Below are positions 52,976 to 61,580 of a stretch of DNA of 64,000 nt, piece by piece. A program made the translations under genes and the position numbers. The stretch is taken from assembly GCA_903851035.1 (NCBI GenBank), contig CAINND010000085.1, positions 1-64,000 on the forward strand. The letters run 5' to 3'. This DNA comes from an uncultured Acidobacteriota bacterium (GTDB lineage Bacteria; Acidobacteriota; Terriglobia; Terriglobales; Acidobacteriaceae). Positions within the stretch are counted from its first letter, which is position 1; the number at the start of each line of letters is the position of its first letter. The notes beneath the pieces are model-generated. The model was not told where the DNA came from and ran no database searches. It saw only the letters and a program-made list of their open reading frames with translations.

Positions 52976-53851
52976 GTGAGCTACGAGCAGACAATCCGTG
53001 CGGCCGTGGAGTGCTCAGGCGTTGGCCTGCATAGCGGTGTGCCGGTAAATATGCGCATTGTGCCCGCCTCGGCCGGCACGGGAGTGGTCTTCCGCCGCAC
53101 CGATCTGGACGACTTTGAGGTGGAAGCCACCGGGCGCAACGTGGCCAAGGTCAGCTACGCCACCAGCCTGATGAAAAAAGGCGTGCTCATCTCCACCACT
53201 GAGCATCTGCTTTCGGCCTTTGTGGGCATGGGGCTGGATAACGCCTACGTGGAGCTGGACAACCTGGAGCTACCCATTCTGGATGGCAGCGCGCAGCCCT
53301 TTGTGGAGATGATTCAGCGCTCCGGGCTGCGGCGGCAAAAGCGTCCGCGGCGTTATTTGCGGGTGCTCAAGCCGGTTGAGGTGCGCGAGGGCGACAAGTT
53401 CGTCGGCCTTTATCCGGCGGAGAGCTTCAGCGTGCAGTACCACATCCACTTTCCGCAGCCGATTGGCGAAGAAAACATTACGGTGGACCTGAGCGGCGGC
53501 GACTACGCGCGCGACATCGCTCCGGCCCGCACCTTTGGCTTTTTGCAAGACGTGGAGGCCCTGCGCAACATGGGACTTATCCGCGGCGCCAGCGAGGAGA
53601 ACGCCATTGTGGTGACGGCCGAAGGCGTCAAGAACGGTCCGCTGCGCTTTGCCGACGAATTTGTGCGCCACAAGGTGCTGGACCTGATTGGCGACCTGAG
53701 CCTGATTGGCCACCAGGTGCTGGGCCGCGTGGTGGCCGACCGCGCCGGACACGCCATGCACACCGCCATGGTCAGCCGCCTGATGCGCGACCCCGAAAGC
53801 TGGGAGCTGGTGACACAGATGGATGCAGTTCCCGAAGCGGTCCACGTGTAA
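52976..53851 (+). CDS. lpxC: UDP-3-O-acyl-N-acetylglucosamine deacetylase LpxC
   Basis: A 291-aa zinc amidase that commits precursors to lipid A. SYEQTIRAAVECSGVGLHSGVP is at the start. The zinc residues are in TTEHLLSAF near residue 78 and FVRHKVLDLIGDLSLIG near residues 220-236. LDNAYVELDNLELPILDGSA follows the first zinc His. The GTG start at 52976 leaves little room for a leader. The length is slightly below E. coli LpxC. It shows the organism makes lipid A. A 7-bp inverted repeat lies just upstream (52934-52960). Confidence 0.95.
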   Translation: MSYEQTIRAAVECSGVGLHSGVPVNMRIVPASAGTGVVFRRTDLDDFEVEATGRNVAKVSYATSLMKKGVLISTTEHLLSAFVGMGLDNAYVELDNLELPILDGSAQPFVEMIQRSGLRRQKRPRRYLRVLKPVEVREGDKFVGLYPAESFSVQYHIHFPQPIGEENITVDLSGGDYARDIAPARTFGFLQDVEALRNMGLIRGASEENAIVVTAEGVKNGPLRFADEFVRHKVLDLIGDLSLIGHQVLGRVVADRAGHAMHTAMVSRLMRDPESWELVTQMDAVPEAVHV

Positions 53852-53956
53852 CGTCAGTCGTTTCCTGCGCGGTCAGATTCTGCGCCAACCTCTATAATCA
53901 ATGCTTTGCCGGGCGGCAACATCGTTTGCCGCGCATAGGGCATCCAATCAGGTGTG

Positions 53957-55396
53957 ATGAATTCCATGGACAAGCGGTTTTTCTTCGAGAAGTACGGCAT
54001 TGCCGAGCGCGACCTGGAGAAGTATCTCTCGGCGGCGCTTTCGGCGGGCGGCGACTACGCGGACCTTTACTTTGAGTATCTGAGCTCGACCTCGCTTTCG
54101 GTGGACGAGAGCATGGTCAAGAGTGCCTCGCAGGGCATCAGCGCCGGATGCGGCGTGCGCGTCGTCACCGGCGAGCGCACGGGTTACGCCTACACGGACG
54201 ACCTGGCTCCGGAGCGCATATTACATGCGGCTCGCACGGCGGCACTCATTGCCAGCGGCCCGGCCAAAACTCCGGTGGTCAACCTGAAGCAGAAACCCCT
54301 TCCGAGCCTGTATCCGGTGACCAACGCGGCGGCCGACGCAGAGCTGGCGAAGAAGGTGGAACTGGTCTTACGCGCCGACAAGGCAGCGCGCGCCTACGAT
54401 TCGCGCATTAAAGAAGTTCGCGCCGGATATGCCGACGAGCTGCGTCGCATTCTTGTGGTGGGCAGCGATGGAACCTTTGCCGAGGATGTGCAGCCGCTCT
54501 CGCGCTTGAACGTTTTTGTCATCGCGCGCGACGGCGAGCAGAGCGCCAAGGGCAGCAGCGGAGGCGGCGGACGCCACAAGTTCGAAATCTTTTTGACCGA
54601 CAAGACCCCCGAGCACTTTGCCACCGAGGCGGCGCGCCAGGCGATTCTGCAACTGAAGGCCGTGGCCTGTCCGGCGGGAGAGATGGAAGTAGTGCTCGGT
54701 CCCGGCTGGCCCGGCGTGCTGTTGCATGAGGCGATTGGCCACGGGCTGGAGGCGGACTTCAACCGCAAAAAGACTTCGGCCTTCAGCGAGCTGATGGGAC
54801 GTCGCGTGGCCAGCGACAAGTGCACCGTGGTGGATAATGGCACGCTGAACGAGCGCCGCGGGTCACTGAACGTGGATGACGAAGGCAACGCCACCAACAA
54901 CACGGTGCTGATCGAAAACGGCATTCTGCGCAATTACATGGCGGATAAGCTCAGCGCACACCTGATGGGCCTGCCCAACACCGGCAACGGACGCCGCGAA
55001 AGCTACGAGCACATTCCCATGCCGCGCATGACCAACACCTACATGCTCGCCGGTGACGATCTGCCGGAGGACATCATCAAGAGCGTGAAGCGCGGACTGT
55101 ACGCGGTGAACTTCGCAGGCGGCCAGGTGGACATCACCAACGGCAAGTTTGTGTTTGCCGCCAGTGAGGCTTATCTGATTGAAGACGGAAAAGTGACCGC
55201 TCCGGTGAAGGACGCAACGCTGATTGGCAACGGGCCCGATGTGCTGACCAGGGTCAGCATGGTGGGCAACGACCTGAAGCTGGACGAAGGCATTGGCACC
55301 TGCGGCAAGGATGGACAGAGCGTTCCGGTGGGCGTGGGCCAGCCGACGCTGAAGATTGACCGCATGACGGTGGGCGGCACGGGGAGCGCGGCGTAA
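53957..55396 (+). CDS. tldD: Metalloprotease TldD
   Basis: A 479-aa subunit of the TldD/TldE heterodimer, a peptidase acting on unfolded peptides and in E. coli on microcin and CcdA. The zinc motif HEAIGHGLEADFN (HExxxH) is near residue 258, and GVLLHEAIGHG precedes it. N-terminal DLYFEYLSSTSLSVDESMVKSAS and C-terminal GGTGSAA fit TldD. Candidate starts are GTG 53954, ATG 53957 and ATG 53966; ATG 53957 has AGGTG just upstream. Its stop overlaps tldE by one base, so both are translated together. Confidence 0.95.
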   Translation: MNSMDKRFFFEKYGIAERDLEKYLSAALSAGGDYADLYFEYLSSTSLSVDESMVKSASQGISAGCGVRVVTGERTGYAYTDDLAPERILHAARTAALIASGPAKTPVVNLKQKPLPSLYPVTNAAADAELAKKVELVLRADKAARAYDSRIKEVRAGYADELRRILVVGSDGTFAEDVQPLSRLNVFVIARDGEQSAKGSSGGGGRHKFEIFLTDKTPEHFATEAARQAILQLKAVACPAGEMEVVLGPGWPGVLLHEAIGHGLEADFNRKKTSAFSELMGRRVASDKCTVVDNGTLNERRGSLNVDDEGNATNNTVLIENGILRNYMADKLSAHLMGLPNTGNGRRESYEHIPMPRMTNTYMLAGDDLPEDIIKSVKRGLYAVNFAGGQVDITNGKFVFAASEAYLIEDGKVTAPVKDATLIGNGPDVLTRVSMVGNDLKLDEGIGTCGKDGQSVPVGVGQPTLKIDRMTVGGTGSAA

Positions 55397-56766
55397 TGGC
55401 ATCGACAACGGCAGTGCAAGTGAATCTGAAGGAACTGGCGCAGCAGGTCGTACGGCGCGCAACGGAGTTGGGCGCAACGCAGGCGGAGAGCGTGGTCAGC
55501 GAGGGCTCGGAGTTTGGCGCACAGTTACGCCTGGGCCAGGTGGAGACCCTGAAGGAAGCGGGTGCGCGGGCCCTGGGCGTGCGCGTCTTTGTCGGCCAGC
55601 ATGCGGCCAACACCACGACGAGCGATCTGTCGCCCGAGGGCGTGGAGCATCTTGTAAAGGGTGCCATCGAGCTGGCAAGGATCACCAGTGAAGATCCCAT
55701 GGGCGGGTTGCCCGCAGCCGACGAGTTGGGCCAGCGCACGGAAGAGCTCGACCTCTATTACGAGGATGTGTACTCGCTGCCCAATGAAGAGCGCATTGCG
55801 ATGGCGCGTCGCGCGGAAAAGGCTGCGCTCGACTTCGATCCGCGGCTGACCAACAGCGACGGCTCCAGCTTTGACGCCAGCATTGGACACAAAGTGCTGG
55901 CCAATTCGCTGGGCTTTGTCGGTGAATACCGCTCGTCGTATTGCTCCATCAGCGTGGCTCCCATTGCCACCGACGAGGCGGGCAACATGCAGCGAGACTA
56001 TTGGTACTCGGTGGCGCGCACCTTGGGCAAGCTGGATTCGCCAGAAGAAGTGGGACGCATCGCCGCCGAGCGCACCTTGCGACGGCTGGGCGCGCGCCGG
56101 GTCAAGACGCAGAAGGCGCCGATTGTCTTCGATCGGCAGACCTCCGGAGCCCTGCTCGATCACATCTTCGACGCCGTGAATGGCGACTCCATCTATCGCC
56201 ACGCATCGTTTTTGGCCGGCAAGCTCGGGCAGCCGATCTTCGGCAAGAACGTGACCATTGTTGACGATGGCACGCGCCGCGGCGGCTTCGGCACGCGTCC
56301 CTTTGATGGCGAAGGCGTGCCCACGCGGCGCACCACGGTCGTCGAGCAGGGCGAGCTGAAGAGCTACCTGCTGAACACCTACACGGCGAAGAAACTTGGA
56401 TTGAAGACCACCGGCAACGCCAGTCGCGGATTGGCCGGCACTCCGGGCATCGGCAATGGAAACTTCTACCTCGAGCCGGGCGCGAAGTCGCAGGAAGAGA
56501 TCATCAAGGGCATCAAGCAGGGGCTGCTGGTGACGGAGTTCCTCGGCTTTGGCGTCAACCTTGTTACGGGAGATTTCTCTCGCGGCGCAAGCGGCATGTG
56601 GATTGAAAACGGCGAGCTCGCCTACCCGGTGGAGGAAATTACCGTGGCGGGCAACCTGGGCGAGATGTTCGCCAACATCGCCGAGATGGGCAGCGACCTG
56701 GTATGGCGCGGCAGCATCGCCTGCCCAACGTTGCACATCGAGGGTATGACCATCGCTGGGGAGTAA
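55396..56766 (+). CDS. pmbA: TldE (PmbA) peptidase-associated subunit
   Basis: 456 aa, the non-zinc partner of TldD; the HExxxH motif is absent as expected. Features include QAESVVSEGSEFGAQLRLGQVETLKEAGARALGVRVFVG, SLGFVGEYRSSY and the C-terminal FLGFGVNLVTGDFSRGASGMWIENGE, which match PmbA/TldE. ATG 55396 shares its A with the tldD TAA. A perfect hairpin terminator follows. Confidence 0.95.
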   Translation: MASTTAVQVNLKELAQQVVRRATELGATQAESVVSEGSEFGAQLRLGQVETLKEAGARALGVRVFVGQHAANTTTSDLSPEGVEHLVKGAIELARITSEDPMGGLPAADELGQRTEELDLYYEDVYSLPNEERIAMARRAEKAALDFDPRLTNSDGSSFDASIGHKVLANSLGFVGEYRSSYCSISVAPIATDEAGNMQRDYWYSVARTLGKLDSPEEVGRIAAERTLRRLGARRVKTQKAPIVFDRQTSGALLDHIFDAVNGDSIYRHASFLAGKLGQPIFGKNVTIVDDGTRRGGFGTRPFDGEGVPTRRTTVVEQGELKSYLLNTYTAKKLGLKTTGNASRGLAGTPGIGNGNFYLEPGAKSQEEIIKGIKQGLLVTEFLGFGVNLVTGDFSRGASGMWIENGELAYPVEEITVAGNLGEMFANIAEMGSDLVWRGSIACPTLHIEGMTIAGE

Positions 56767-56781
56767 TGTTTTTCAGCAAAC

Positions 56782-56809
56782 AAAACGGGAGGCTTCGGCC
56801 TCCCGTTTT
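56782..56809. terminator. Bidirectional terminator between pmbA and the PEGA gene
   Basis: A 12-bp perfect stem with a TTCG tetraloop flanked by A-run and T-run; works for both convergent genes. Confidence 0.92.
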
Positions 56810-56830
56810 CATTGGCGTGCGTGCCGCCTA

Positions 56831-57682
56831 CTAATGTGCAGCGGATTCCAGCTCGGCGTTCAGCCGCACGATACCGGCGGTAATCTTTAAAGTGCGTTGC
56901 CAGGGTTGATATCCCTTTTTGCGCACGATGACCGTGTGGTCGCCCGTGGAGAGCGCGACGGTTGTAGGCGTGCTGCCAATGAAGGCGCCGTCAATTTCAA
57001 TTTCAGCGCCATCGGGCGTGGAGGTGACCATCACTCCGGCGCTGATCTGCGGCGTGGCGGGTGCGGCTGACCGGGCGGGCGCGGCCGGGTGCGCGGGCAG
57101 AGCGATGGCGGGCATATCGGGCTCGGCGGAAAGTTCTTCGGCGGCCTGCTCGGCGCGAGCCTTTTCGGCGGCAATCTGTGCCGCGCGCTGCTCCGCCAGT
57201 CGCTGCCGGGCCGCCGCCTGCGCGGCCTGCGCCTGGGCGATCGGCCAGTTCTCCATAATCTGGGCGCAGATGTGCTGCACGGCGCCGCGGAAGGTTCCGG
57301 TGATGCGAACCCGGCCAATGACTTCTCCATTACGGTTGCTGACGATGAGCTGCACGAACTTGGCAAAGCCGCCGCTGGTGCTGTCGGTGATGACCGTATA
57401 GTCGGCATCCTGCTGATTCACGGTTTCGCGGGCGGTGGTGCAGTAGCGATCAAAGTCCTTGGCGACAATCGACTCCATGGACTGGCTGCGCGCTCCAACC
57501 CGGCCGTTGCTGTTGGGTTGCACCTGAAGAAAGACGCGCGGTTGCCCACCCTCGGGAGCCTCCGGCTGCGCGGCCGCCACGGCCTTCTGGTGAGAAGCAT
57601 AGGGCTTGGCGGCCTGGACGACCTGCGCGAAAAAAACGGTAGGCAACAGGGCGAGCGTAAGTAGAACGGAAGCGATTCGCAT
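56831..57682 (-). CDS. PEGA-domain secreted protein
   Basis: 283 aa. The signal peptide MRIASVLLTLALLPTVFFAQ is followed by a domain (residues about 45-155, with FVQLIVSNRNGEVIGRVRITGTF) that I do not name. A long Ala/Gln/Glu coiled stretch (AQAAARQRLAEQRAAQIAAEKARAEQ) and a C-terminal PEGA domain (VTSTPDGAEIEIDGAFIGSTP, HTVIVRKKGYQPWQRTL) follow. PEGA domains are surface-protein beta modules. It is probably a periplasmic or outer-membrane protein. It is divergent from the next gene. Confidence 0.78.
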   Translation of the reverse strand: MRIASVLLTLALLPTVFFAQVVQAAKPYASHQKAVAAAQPEAPEGGQPRVFLQVQPNSNGRVGARSQSMESIVAKDFDRYCTTARETVNQQDADYTVITDSTSGGFAKFVQLIVSNRNGEVIGRVRITGTFRGAVQHICAQIMENWPIAQAQAAQAAARQRLAEQRAAQIAAEKARAEQAAEELSAEPDMPAIALPAHPAAPARSAAPATPQISAGVMVTSTPDGAEIEIDGAFIGSTPTTVALSTGDHTVIVRKKGYQPWQRTLKITAGIVRLNAELESAAH

Positions 57683-57881
57683 GACACGTCTCCAGCGCAG
57701 AGACCTTCGCCCTCACCGGCCCGCATGGCGGACGTGGAGGTGAAAGCAAAGCTCAGCCGCGCGTTGAATCCCCCATAAAACAGTGAGTACATTCTTGGCG
57801 CACGGGCAGGGGAAGTCAACAGAGGAGTGCGCACATGAGCTATCCCACGTTGATTGCCTCCACTGCTAAAATAGCCGTGTC

Positions 57882-58427
57882 ATGAGTGAGCCGTCTGAAA
57901 ATACGAAGCAAGAACACGGCCAGCCGGTTTTGTTTGCCTCGCATGGGCCCATCAAAGAGCCGCGCAACTGGACGCCTCTGCTCGTGGGCTTCGCCTTGGT
58001 TGTAGTGGTGCTGGCAACGATCACCATCTTTGGACGCAGCAAGCCGCAGACCGTGCAGGGACCGGACCCTTACGCGGCGAATCTTGTCGTGGAGCAGGCG
58101 CGGCTCAGCCAGGCGGATAACTTTGTGGGCGCCACTGTGACTTACATTGATTTGACGGTGCGTAACACCGGACAGCGCACGGTGACCGGCGGCATGGTCA
58201 AGGCCACCTTCCGCGACACGCTGGGCCAGGCCGTGCAGACCGATACGCTTCCTCTGCGTGCGCTGGTGAAGCATGCCCTGGGCGGCGAGGACGAATCGGC
58301 CGAGCTGATGGTGGCGCCGCTGGCGCCGGGGCAGACTCGCACGCTGCGGCTCACCGTGGAGCACATCTCCAGCGAGTGGAACCAGGCGCAGCCGGAGTTG
58401 GAGTTCCGCGGGCTGACGCTCAAGTAG
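57882..58427 (+). CDS. Membrane-anchored DUF2393-like protein
   Basis: A 181-aa protein with one helix (LLVGFALVVVVLATITIFG, residues about 33-52) and a C-terminal immunoglobulin-like domain of 120 residues: VEQARLSQADNFVGATVTYIDLTVRNTG, VTGGMVKATFRD, and VAPLAPGQTRTLRLTVEHI. The domain resembles DUF2393-like proteins; function unknown. TAAAAT (57867-57872) ends 9 nt before the ATG, and no Shine-Dalgarno is present. A hairpin terminator follows at 58511. Confidence 0.65.
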   Translation: MSEPSENTKQEHGQPVLFASHGPIKEPRNWTPLLVGFALVVVVLATITIFGRSKPQTVQGPDPYAANLVVEQARLSQADNFVGATVTYIDLTVRNTGQRTVTGGMVKATFRDTLGQAVQTDTLPLRALVKHALGGEDESAELMVAPLAPGQTRTLRLTVEHISSEWNQAQPELEFRGLTLK

Positions 58428-58510
58428 TCTGCGGCGGCTGTGGCGAAACGCGTGGCCGAGCCGCTCCTGAGTGGCGGGTATATCGAGACTTGGCTGATTT
58501 TGGCACAAGA

Positions 58511-58555
58511 AAAACCGGCGCTTAATTCTCCCCCGAGAAGTGTGGCGCCGGTTTT
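58511..58555 (+). terminator. Terminator-like hairpin after the DUF2393-like gene
   Basis: An 11-bp stem AAAACCGGCGC / GCGCCGGTTTT with an inner TTCTC/GAGAA stem. It has A-runs and T-runs on opposite sides, so it can terminate in either direction. Confidence 0.7.
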
Positions 58556-58619
58556 AGCTTCCCCGGTGGTTGCCGGGGAGGCTTAGCCGCTCATCTATAT
58601 CCCCTTGCGGGGCGGCTAA
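58556..58619. ncRNA. Candidate structured RNA (two further hairpins)
   Basis: Hairpin 2 (58556-58583): AGCTTCCCCGG / CCGGGGAGGCT with a short loop. Hairpin 3 (58583-58619): TTAGCCGC / GCGGCTAA with an inner CCC/GGG stem. Together with 58511-58555 they form a three-hairpin block. It may be the 3' end of a transcript or a small RNA; no family was recognised. Confidence 0.35.
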
Positions 58620-59035
58620 AGTTGTACAAATGCCTGCGACCCCGGTCATGTCTTTCATTTGTTCGTATGCCGGGCTGCACTTTCAAGTTGCCCTGTATCG
58701 CATTGAATGACAATCAGAAACGCTTGGAAGACGATTACCATTGAGGTACTGTTGCAGAGGCGGTTTCCTGCGGGTTGCCACAGGATGAGAAGGCTGCTAG
58801 CAGAGGGGCGTTGCGCAAGCAGAGTCACTCCGCGCTGGTATATACTGCAGAGTAATTTTCTATCGGCGCATCGGGCGCCGGAGTCGCGGAATCAACAGGT
58901 GCAGATCCGCGGCTGAAATCCTAATAGTGCTAAGCGCACTGGCAAGTATCCGGCTGGGCAAGGCCGGGTGGAGCGGCGCCGCAGGGCGAAGCTCGCCTGA
59001 CTGCCGGTTGATACAGGGCCTTCAGGGAGGTCCTC

Positions 59036-60154
59036 TTGGATCTGGTTATTATTCGGGGTATTTTTGTCCTTTTAGTAGCAGCAGCCTGTTACTTTCTTCA
59101 GCCTTTCGGCATGGGCCACTATGCGGATGCCGTGGGCGGCGTGTTGCTGGGCGGCGCGGTTGTTCTGTTCGAGATACGCCTGCGCGCGGTGAGCCTGAAG
59201 CGGCTGATCGGCGCGGCGCTGGGCAGCGTGCTGGGCATCATTGGCGCCTACCTGTTCAGCGTGGTCATCCGCAACGCCGTGCCCATGGGCAATCTGCAAA
59301 GCTTCCTCCAACTGATGGTGATGGCCGTGATGGCCTACGTCGGACTGGTGGTGGGCGCGGCCAAGGGTGATCTGCTGAACCTGGCGGCCCTGGGCGGCAT
59401 CTTCGGCGGAGAGAAGCAGAGCCGCCGCAGCTACAAGATTCTGGACACCTCGGTCATCATTGACGGACGCATCGCCGACATCGCCGAGACCGGCTTCCTG
59501 GATGGCGTGCTGACCATTCCAGCCTTTGTGCTGCGCGAGCTGCAACTGGTGGCCGACTCCGCCGACTCGCTCAAGCGCAATCGCGGACGCCGCGGGCTGG
59601 ACATTCTGCAGCGCATTCAAAAACTCACCAACATCCAGGTCACCATCGTGGAAGACGACTTCCCCGCCGTGCGCGAAGTGGACATGAAGCTCATCGAGCT
59701 GGCCAAGCTCTACGAAGGCAAGATCGTCACCAATGACTTCAACCTGAACAAGGTGGCGCAACTGCACGGCGTGGACGTGCTGAACATCAACGAGCTGGCC
59801 AACGCACTGAAACCCATCGTGCTGCCCGGCGAGATCATGAAGGTCTTCATCCTGAAAGAAGGCAAGGAGTACAACCAGGGCGTGGCCTATCTGGATGACG
59901 GAACCATGGTGGTGGTGGACAACGCGCGCAAGATGATCGGCAAGACCATCGAAATCAGCGTGACCAGCGTGCTGCAAACCACGGCCGGCAAGATGATCTT
60001 CGGCAAGTTCGACGAGCGCGGACAGACCGGCATGGCCAAGCCCGAGATGCGGCCTCCGGATTTGCGTAAGAGCAATCCCCAGCCGGCGTCACCGGAACAA
60101 CACGCGCAGGCCGCCGCCGCTCCCGCAGTGGAGAACGAAGAGCACGAGGGCTAG
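59036..60154 (+). CDS. Membrane PIN/TRAM-domain protein (YacL type)
   Basis: 372 aa from TTG 59036, with AGGGAGG 5 nt before it. Four membrane helices (residues 1-115) are followed by a PIN nuclease domain: [24 protein letters not shown] near residues 132-155, an acidic D-x-D/E pattern, and [25 protein letters not shown]-binding domain follows ([25 protein letters not shown]) and a low-complexity tail. It resembles B. subtilis YacL, and YacL is likewise placed just before ispD and ispF in Bacillus. RNA cleavage is inferred. Confidence 0.88.
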   Translation: MDLVIIRGIFVLLVAAACYFLQPFGMGHYADAVGGVLLGGAVVLFEIRLRAVSLKRLIGAALGSVLGIIGAYLFSVVIRNAVPMGNLQSFLQLMVMAVMAYVGLVVGAAKGDLLNLAALGGIFGGEKQSRRSYKILDTSVIIDGRIADIAETGFLDGVLTIPAFVLRELQLVADSADSLKRNRGRRGLDILQRIQKLTNIQVTIVEDDFPAVREVDMKLIELAKLYEGKIVTNDFNLNKVAQLHGVDVLNINELANALKPIVLPGEIMKVFILKEGKEYNQGVAYLDDGTMVVVDNARKMIGKTIEISVTSVLQTTAGKMIFGKFDERGQTGMAKPEMRPPDLRKSNPQPASPEQHAQAAAAPAVENEEHEG

Positions 60155-60178
60155 CCAAAGCAGCAGGAAAAGCAAATG

Positions 60179-60208
60179 GCGCGGACCCAGCGGGTTCGCG
60201 CTTTTTTT
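60179..60208 (+). terminator. Terminator after the YacL-type gene
   Basis: GCGCGGACCC / GGGTTCGCGC stem with AGC loop, followed by seven T. Confidence 0.85.
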
Positions 60209-60282
60209 GTGGATTTCGCAAAGGATGAAAGGCCGCGGATTTGAAGTCCCGGGGCCGCCGTGGATATACTGGCAAACCGCTT

Positions 60283-61020
60283 ATGAAAGTATTCGTCATC
60301 ATTCCCGCCGCCGGACTTGGCACGCGCATGGCCGTAGCTCACGCAGGCCAGGCGCCCACGCGCTCCAAGCAGTTTCTGGAGCTGCAAGGTGTTCCCATCC
60401 TCATCCACACGCTGCGCCGCTTTGCCGCCATCGCGCAGGTGGATTCCATCTGGATTGCCATGCGCAAGGGCGAGATGGATGGCTTCCGCCCCACGCTCGA
60501 CGCGGCCAACATCGCCAAGCCCGTGCACCTCATCGAAGGCGGCGAGCATCGCCAGGAGTCGGTGGGCAACGCCTTGGACGCACTGCCCGCCCATGCCGAC
60601 GACCTGGTGCTCATCCACGACGCGGTGCGGCCTTTCGTCACCGCGGAGACCATCGCCGGGGTTATCGCCACGGCGCAGCGCTACGGCGCGGCCATCGCCG
60701 GCGTGCCCGCCATTGACACCATCAAGCGCGTGGAGCGTCGTGCCGAGGGAGCCGTCGTCGAGGCCACGATTCCGCGCGAGCAGATTGTGCAGGCGCAAAC
60801 GCCGCAGGGCTTCCGCTATGGACGGCTCTCGCCCGTCTTTAACCAAGCGCGCATCGAAGGCTTCCTGGGCACGGACGAAGCCAGCCTGCTGGAGCGCGCC
60901 GGCGAAGAAGTTCATGTAGTGATGGGCTCGCCGCGCAACATCAAGATCACCACGCCCGGCGATCTGGAACTGGCCGAGTTCTACCTGGCGCAGGAGCAGA
61001 AGAAGGGCGCGAAGGCATGA
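60283..61020 (+). CDS. ispD: 2-C-methyl-D-erythritol 4-phosphate cytidylyltransferase IspD
   Basis: A 245-aa enzyme of the MEP isoprenoid pathway. ATG 60283 starts MKVFVIIPAAGLGTRM, the nucleotidyltransferase loop. ALPAHADDLVLIHDAVRPFV is near residue 100, GVPAIDTIKRV is near residue 145, and IVQAQTPQGFRYGRL is near residue 175. A small insertion after GTRM (AVAHAGQAPTRSKQ) is present. TATACT at 60265-60270 precedes the ATG by 12 nt, without a Shine-Dalgarno. Its stop overlaps the ispF start (ATGA). Confidence 0.95.
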   Translation: MKVFVIIPAAGLGTRMAVAHAGQAPTRSKQFLELQGVPILIHTLRRFAAIAQVDSIWIAMRKGEMDGFRPTLDAANIAKPVHLIEGGEHRQESVGNALDALPAHADDLVLIHDAVRPFVTAETIAGVIATAQRYGAAIAGVPAIDTIKRVERRAEGAVVEATIPREQIVQAQTPQGFRYGRLSPVFNQARIEGFLGTDEASLLERAGEEVHVVMGSPRNIKITTPGDLELAEFYLAQEQKKGAKA

Positions 61021-61487
61021 GCATGCGCATCGGCTACGGATATGACTCGCACGAGTTCCGCCCCGGCGTGCCGCTGGTGATTGGCGGCGTACGGCTGGAG
61101 CACACGCACGGGTTGGCCGGACACAGTGATGGCGACGTGCTGCTGCACGCCATCACCGACGCCCTGCTGGGCGCCGTGGCCGTTGGCGACATCGGCAGCT
61201 TCTTTCCACCCAGCGATCCGCAGTGGAAGGGCGCGAACTCCGTGATCTTTCTGGAAGAGGCGATGCGGCAGATTAGCCTGGCGGGTTATCGCGTGGTGAA
61301 CGCCGACACCACGCTGATCATGATGGCGCCGAAGATCGTTCCGCACGCGGAAAAGTTGCGCGCCCGCGTGGCCGAGCTGCTGCGGGTGGAGAAGAGCTGT
61401 GTCGGCATCAAGGCCAAAACCCCCGAAGGCACCGGCACGGACAACGCCGCCATTGCGCACGCCGTGGTGCTGCTGGAGCACATCTAA
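61017..61487 (+). CDS. ispF: 2-C-methyl-D-erythritol 2,4-cyclodiphosphate synthase IspF
   Basis: A 156-aa zinc enzyme following IspE in the MEP pathway. Signature parts are RIGYGYDSHEFRPGVPLVIGGV (Asp and His ligands), GLAGHSDGDVLLHAITDALLGA, GDIGSFFPPSDPQWKGANS and KTPEGTGTDNAAIAH. The length matches the family. The ATG overlaps the ispD stop by 4 nt; the two are co-translated. Confidence 0.96.
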   Translation: MSMRIGYGYDSHEFRPGVPLVIGGVRLEHTHGLAGHSDGDVLLHAITDALLGAVAVGDIGSFFPPSDPQWKGANSVIFLEEAMRQISLAGYRVVNADTTLIMMAPKIVPHAEKLRARVAELLRVEKSCVGIKAKTPEGTGTDNAAIAHAVVLLEHI

Positions 61488-61580
61488 CATCGCAATCGCA
61501 CGACTTTTCGCAGCATTGCAATGTGGCCCGCCCGGCATCCGGCGCGGGCCTTCTTGCGTCCAGCCGTACTACAATGCCGC

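Larger units (their letters stand above)
58428..59035. other. Non-coding region with nested hairpins (608 bp)
   Basis: No convincing coding frame. It holds three adjacent hairpins at 58511-58619 and a possible -10 TATACT near 58851 before the YacL-type gene. The rest shows no feature I can name. Confidence 0.6.

Noticed and set aside
53840-53956. Gap between lpxC and tldD as an attachment site or small gene
   Set aside because: Only about 100 bp, with no repeat, tRNA-like sequence or credible frame.
58428-59035. tmRNA or 6S RNA in the large gap
   Set aside because: No CCA-type 3' end with T-loop motif and no tag-peptide frame; the hairpins do not match 6S layout.
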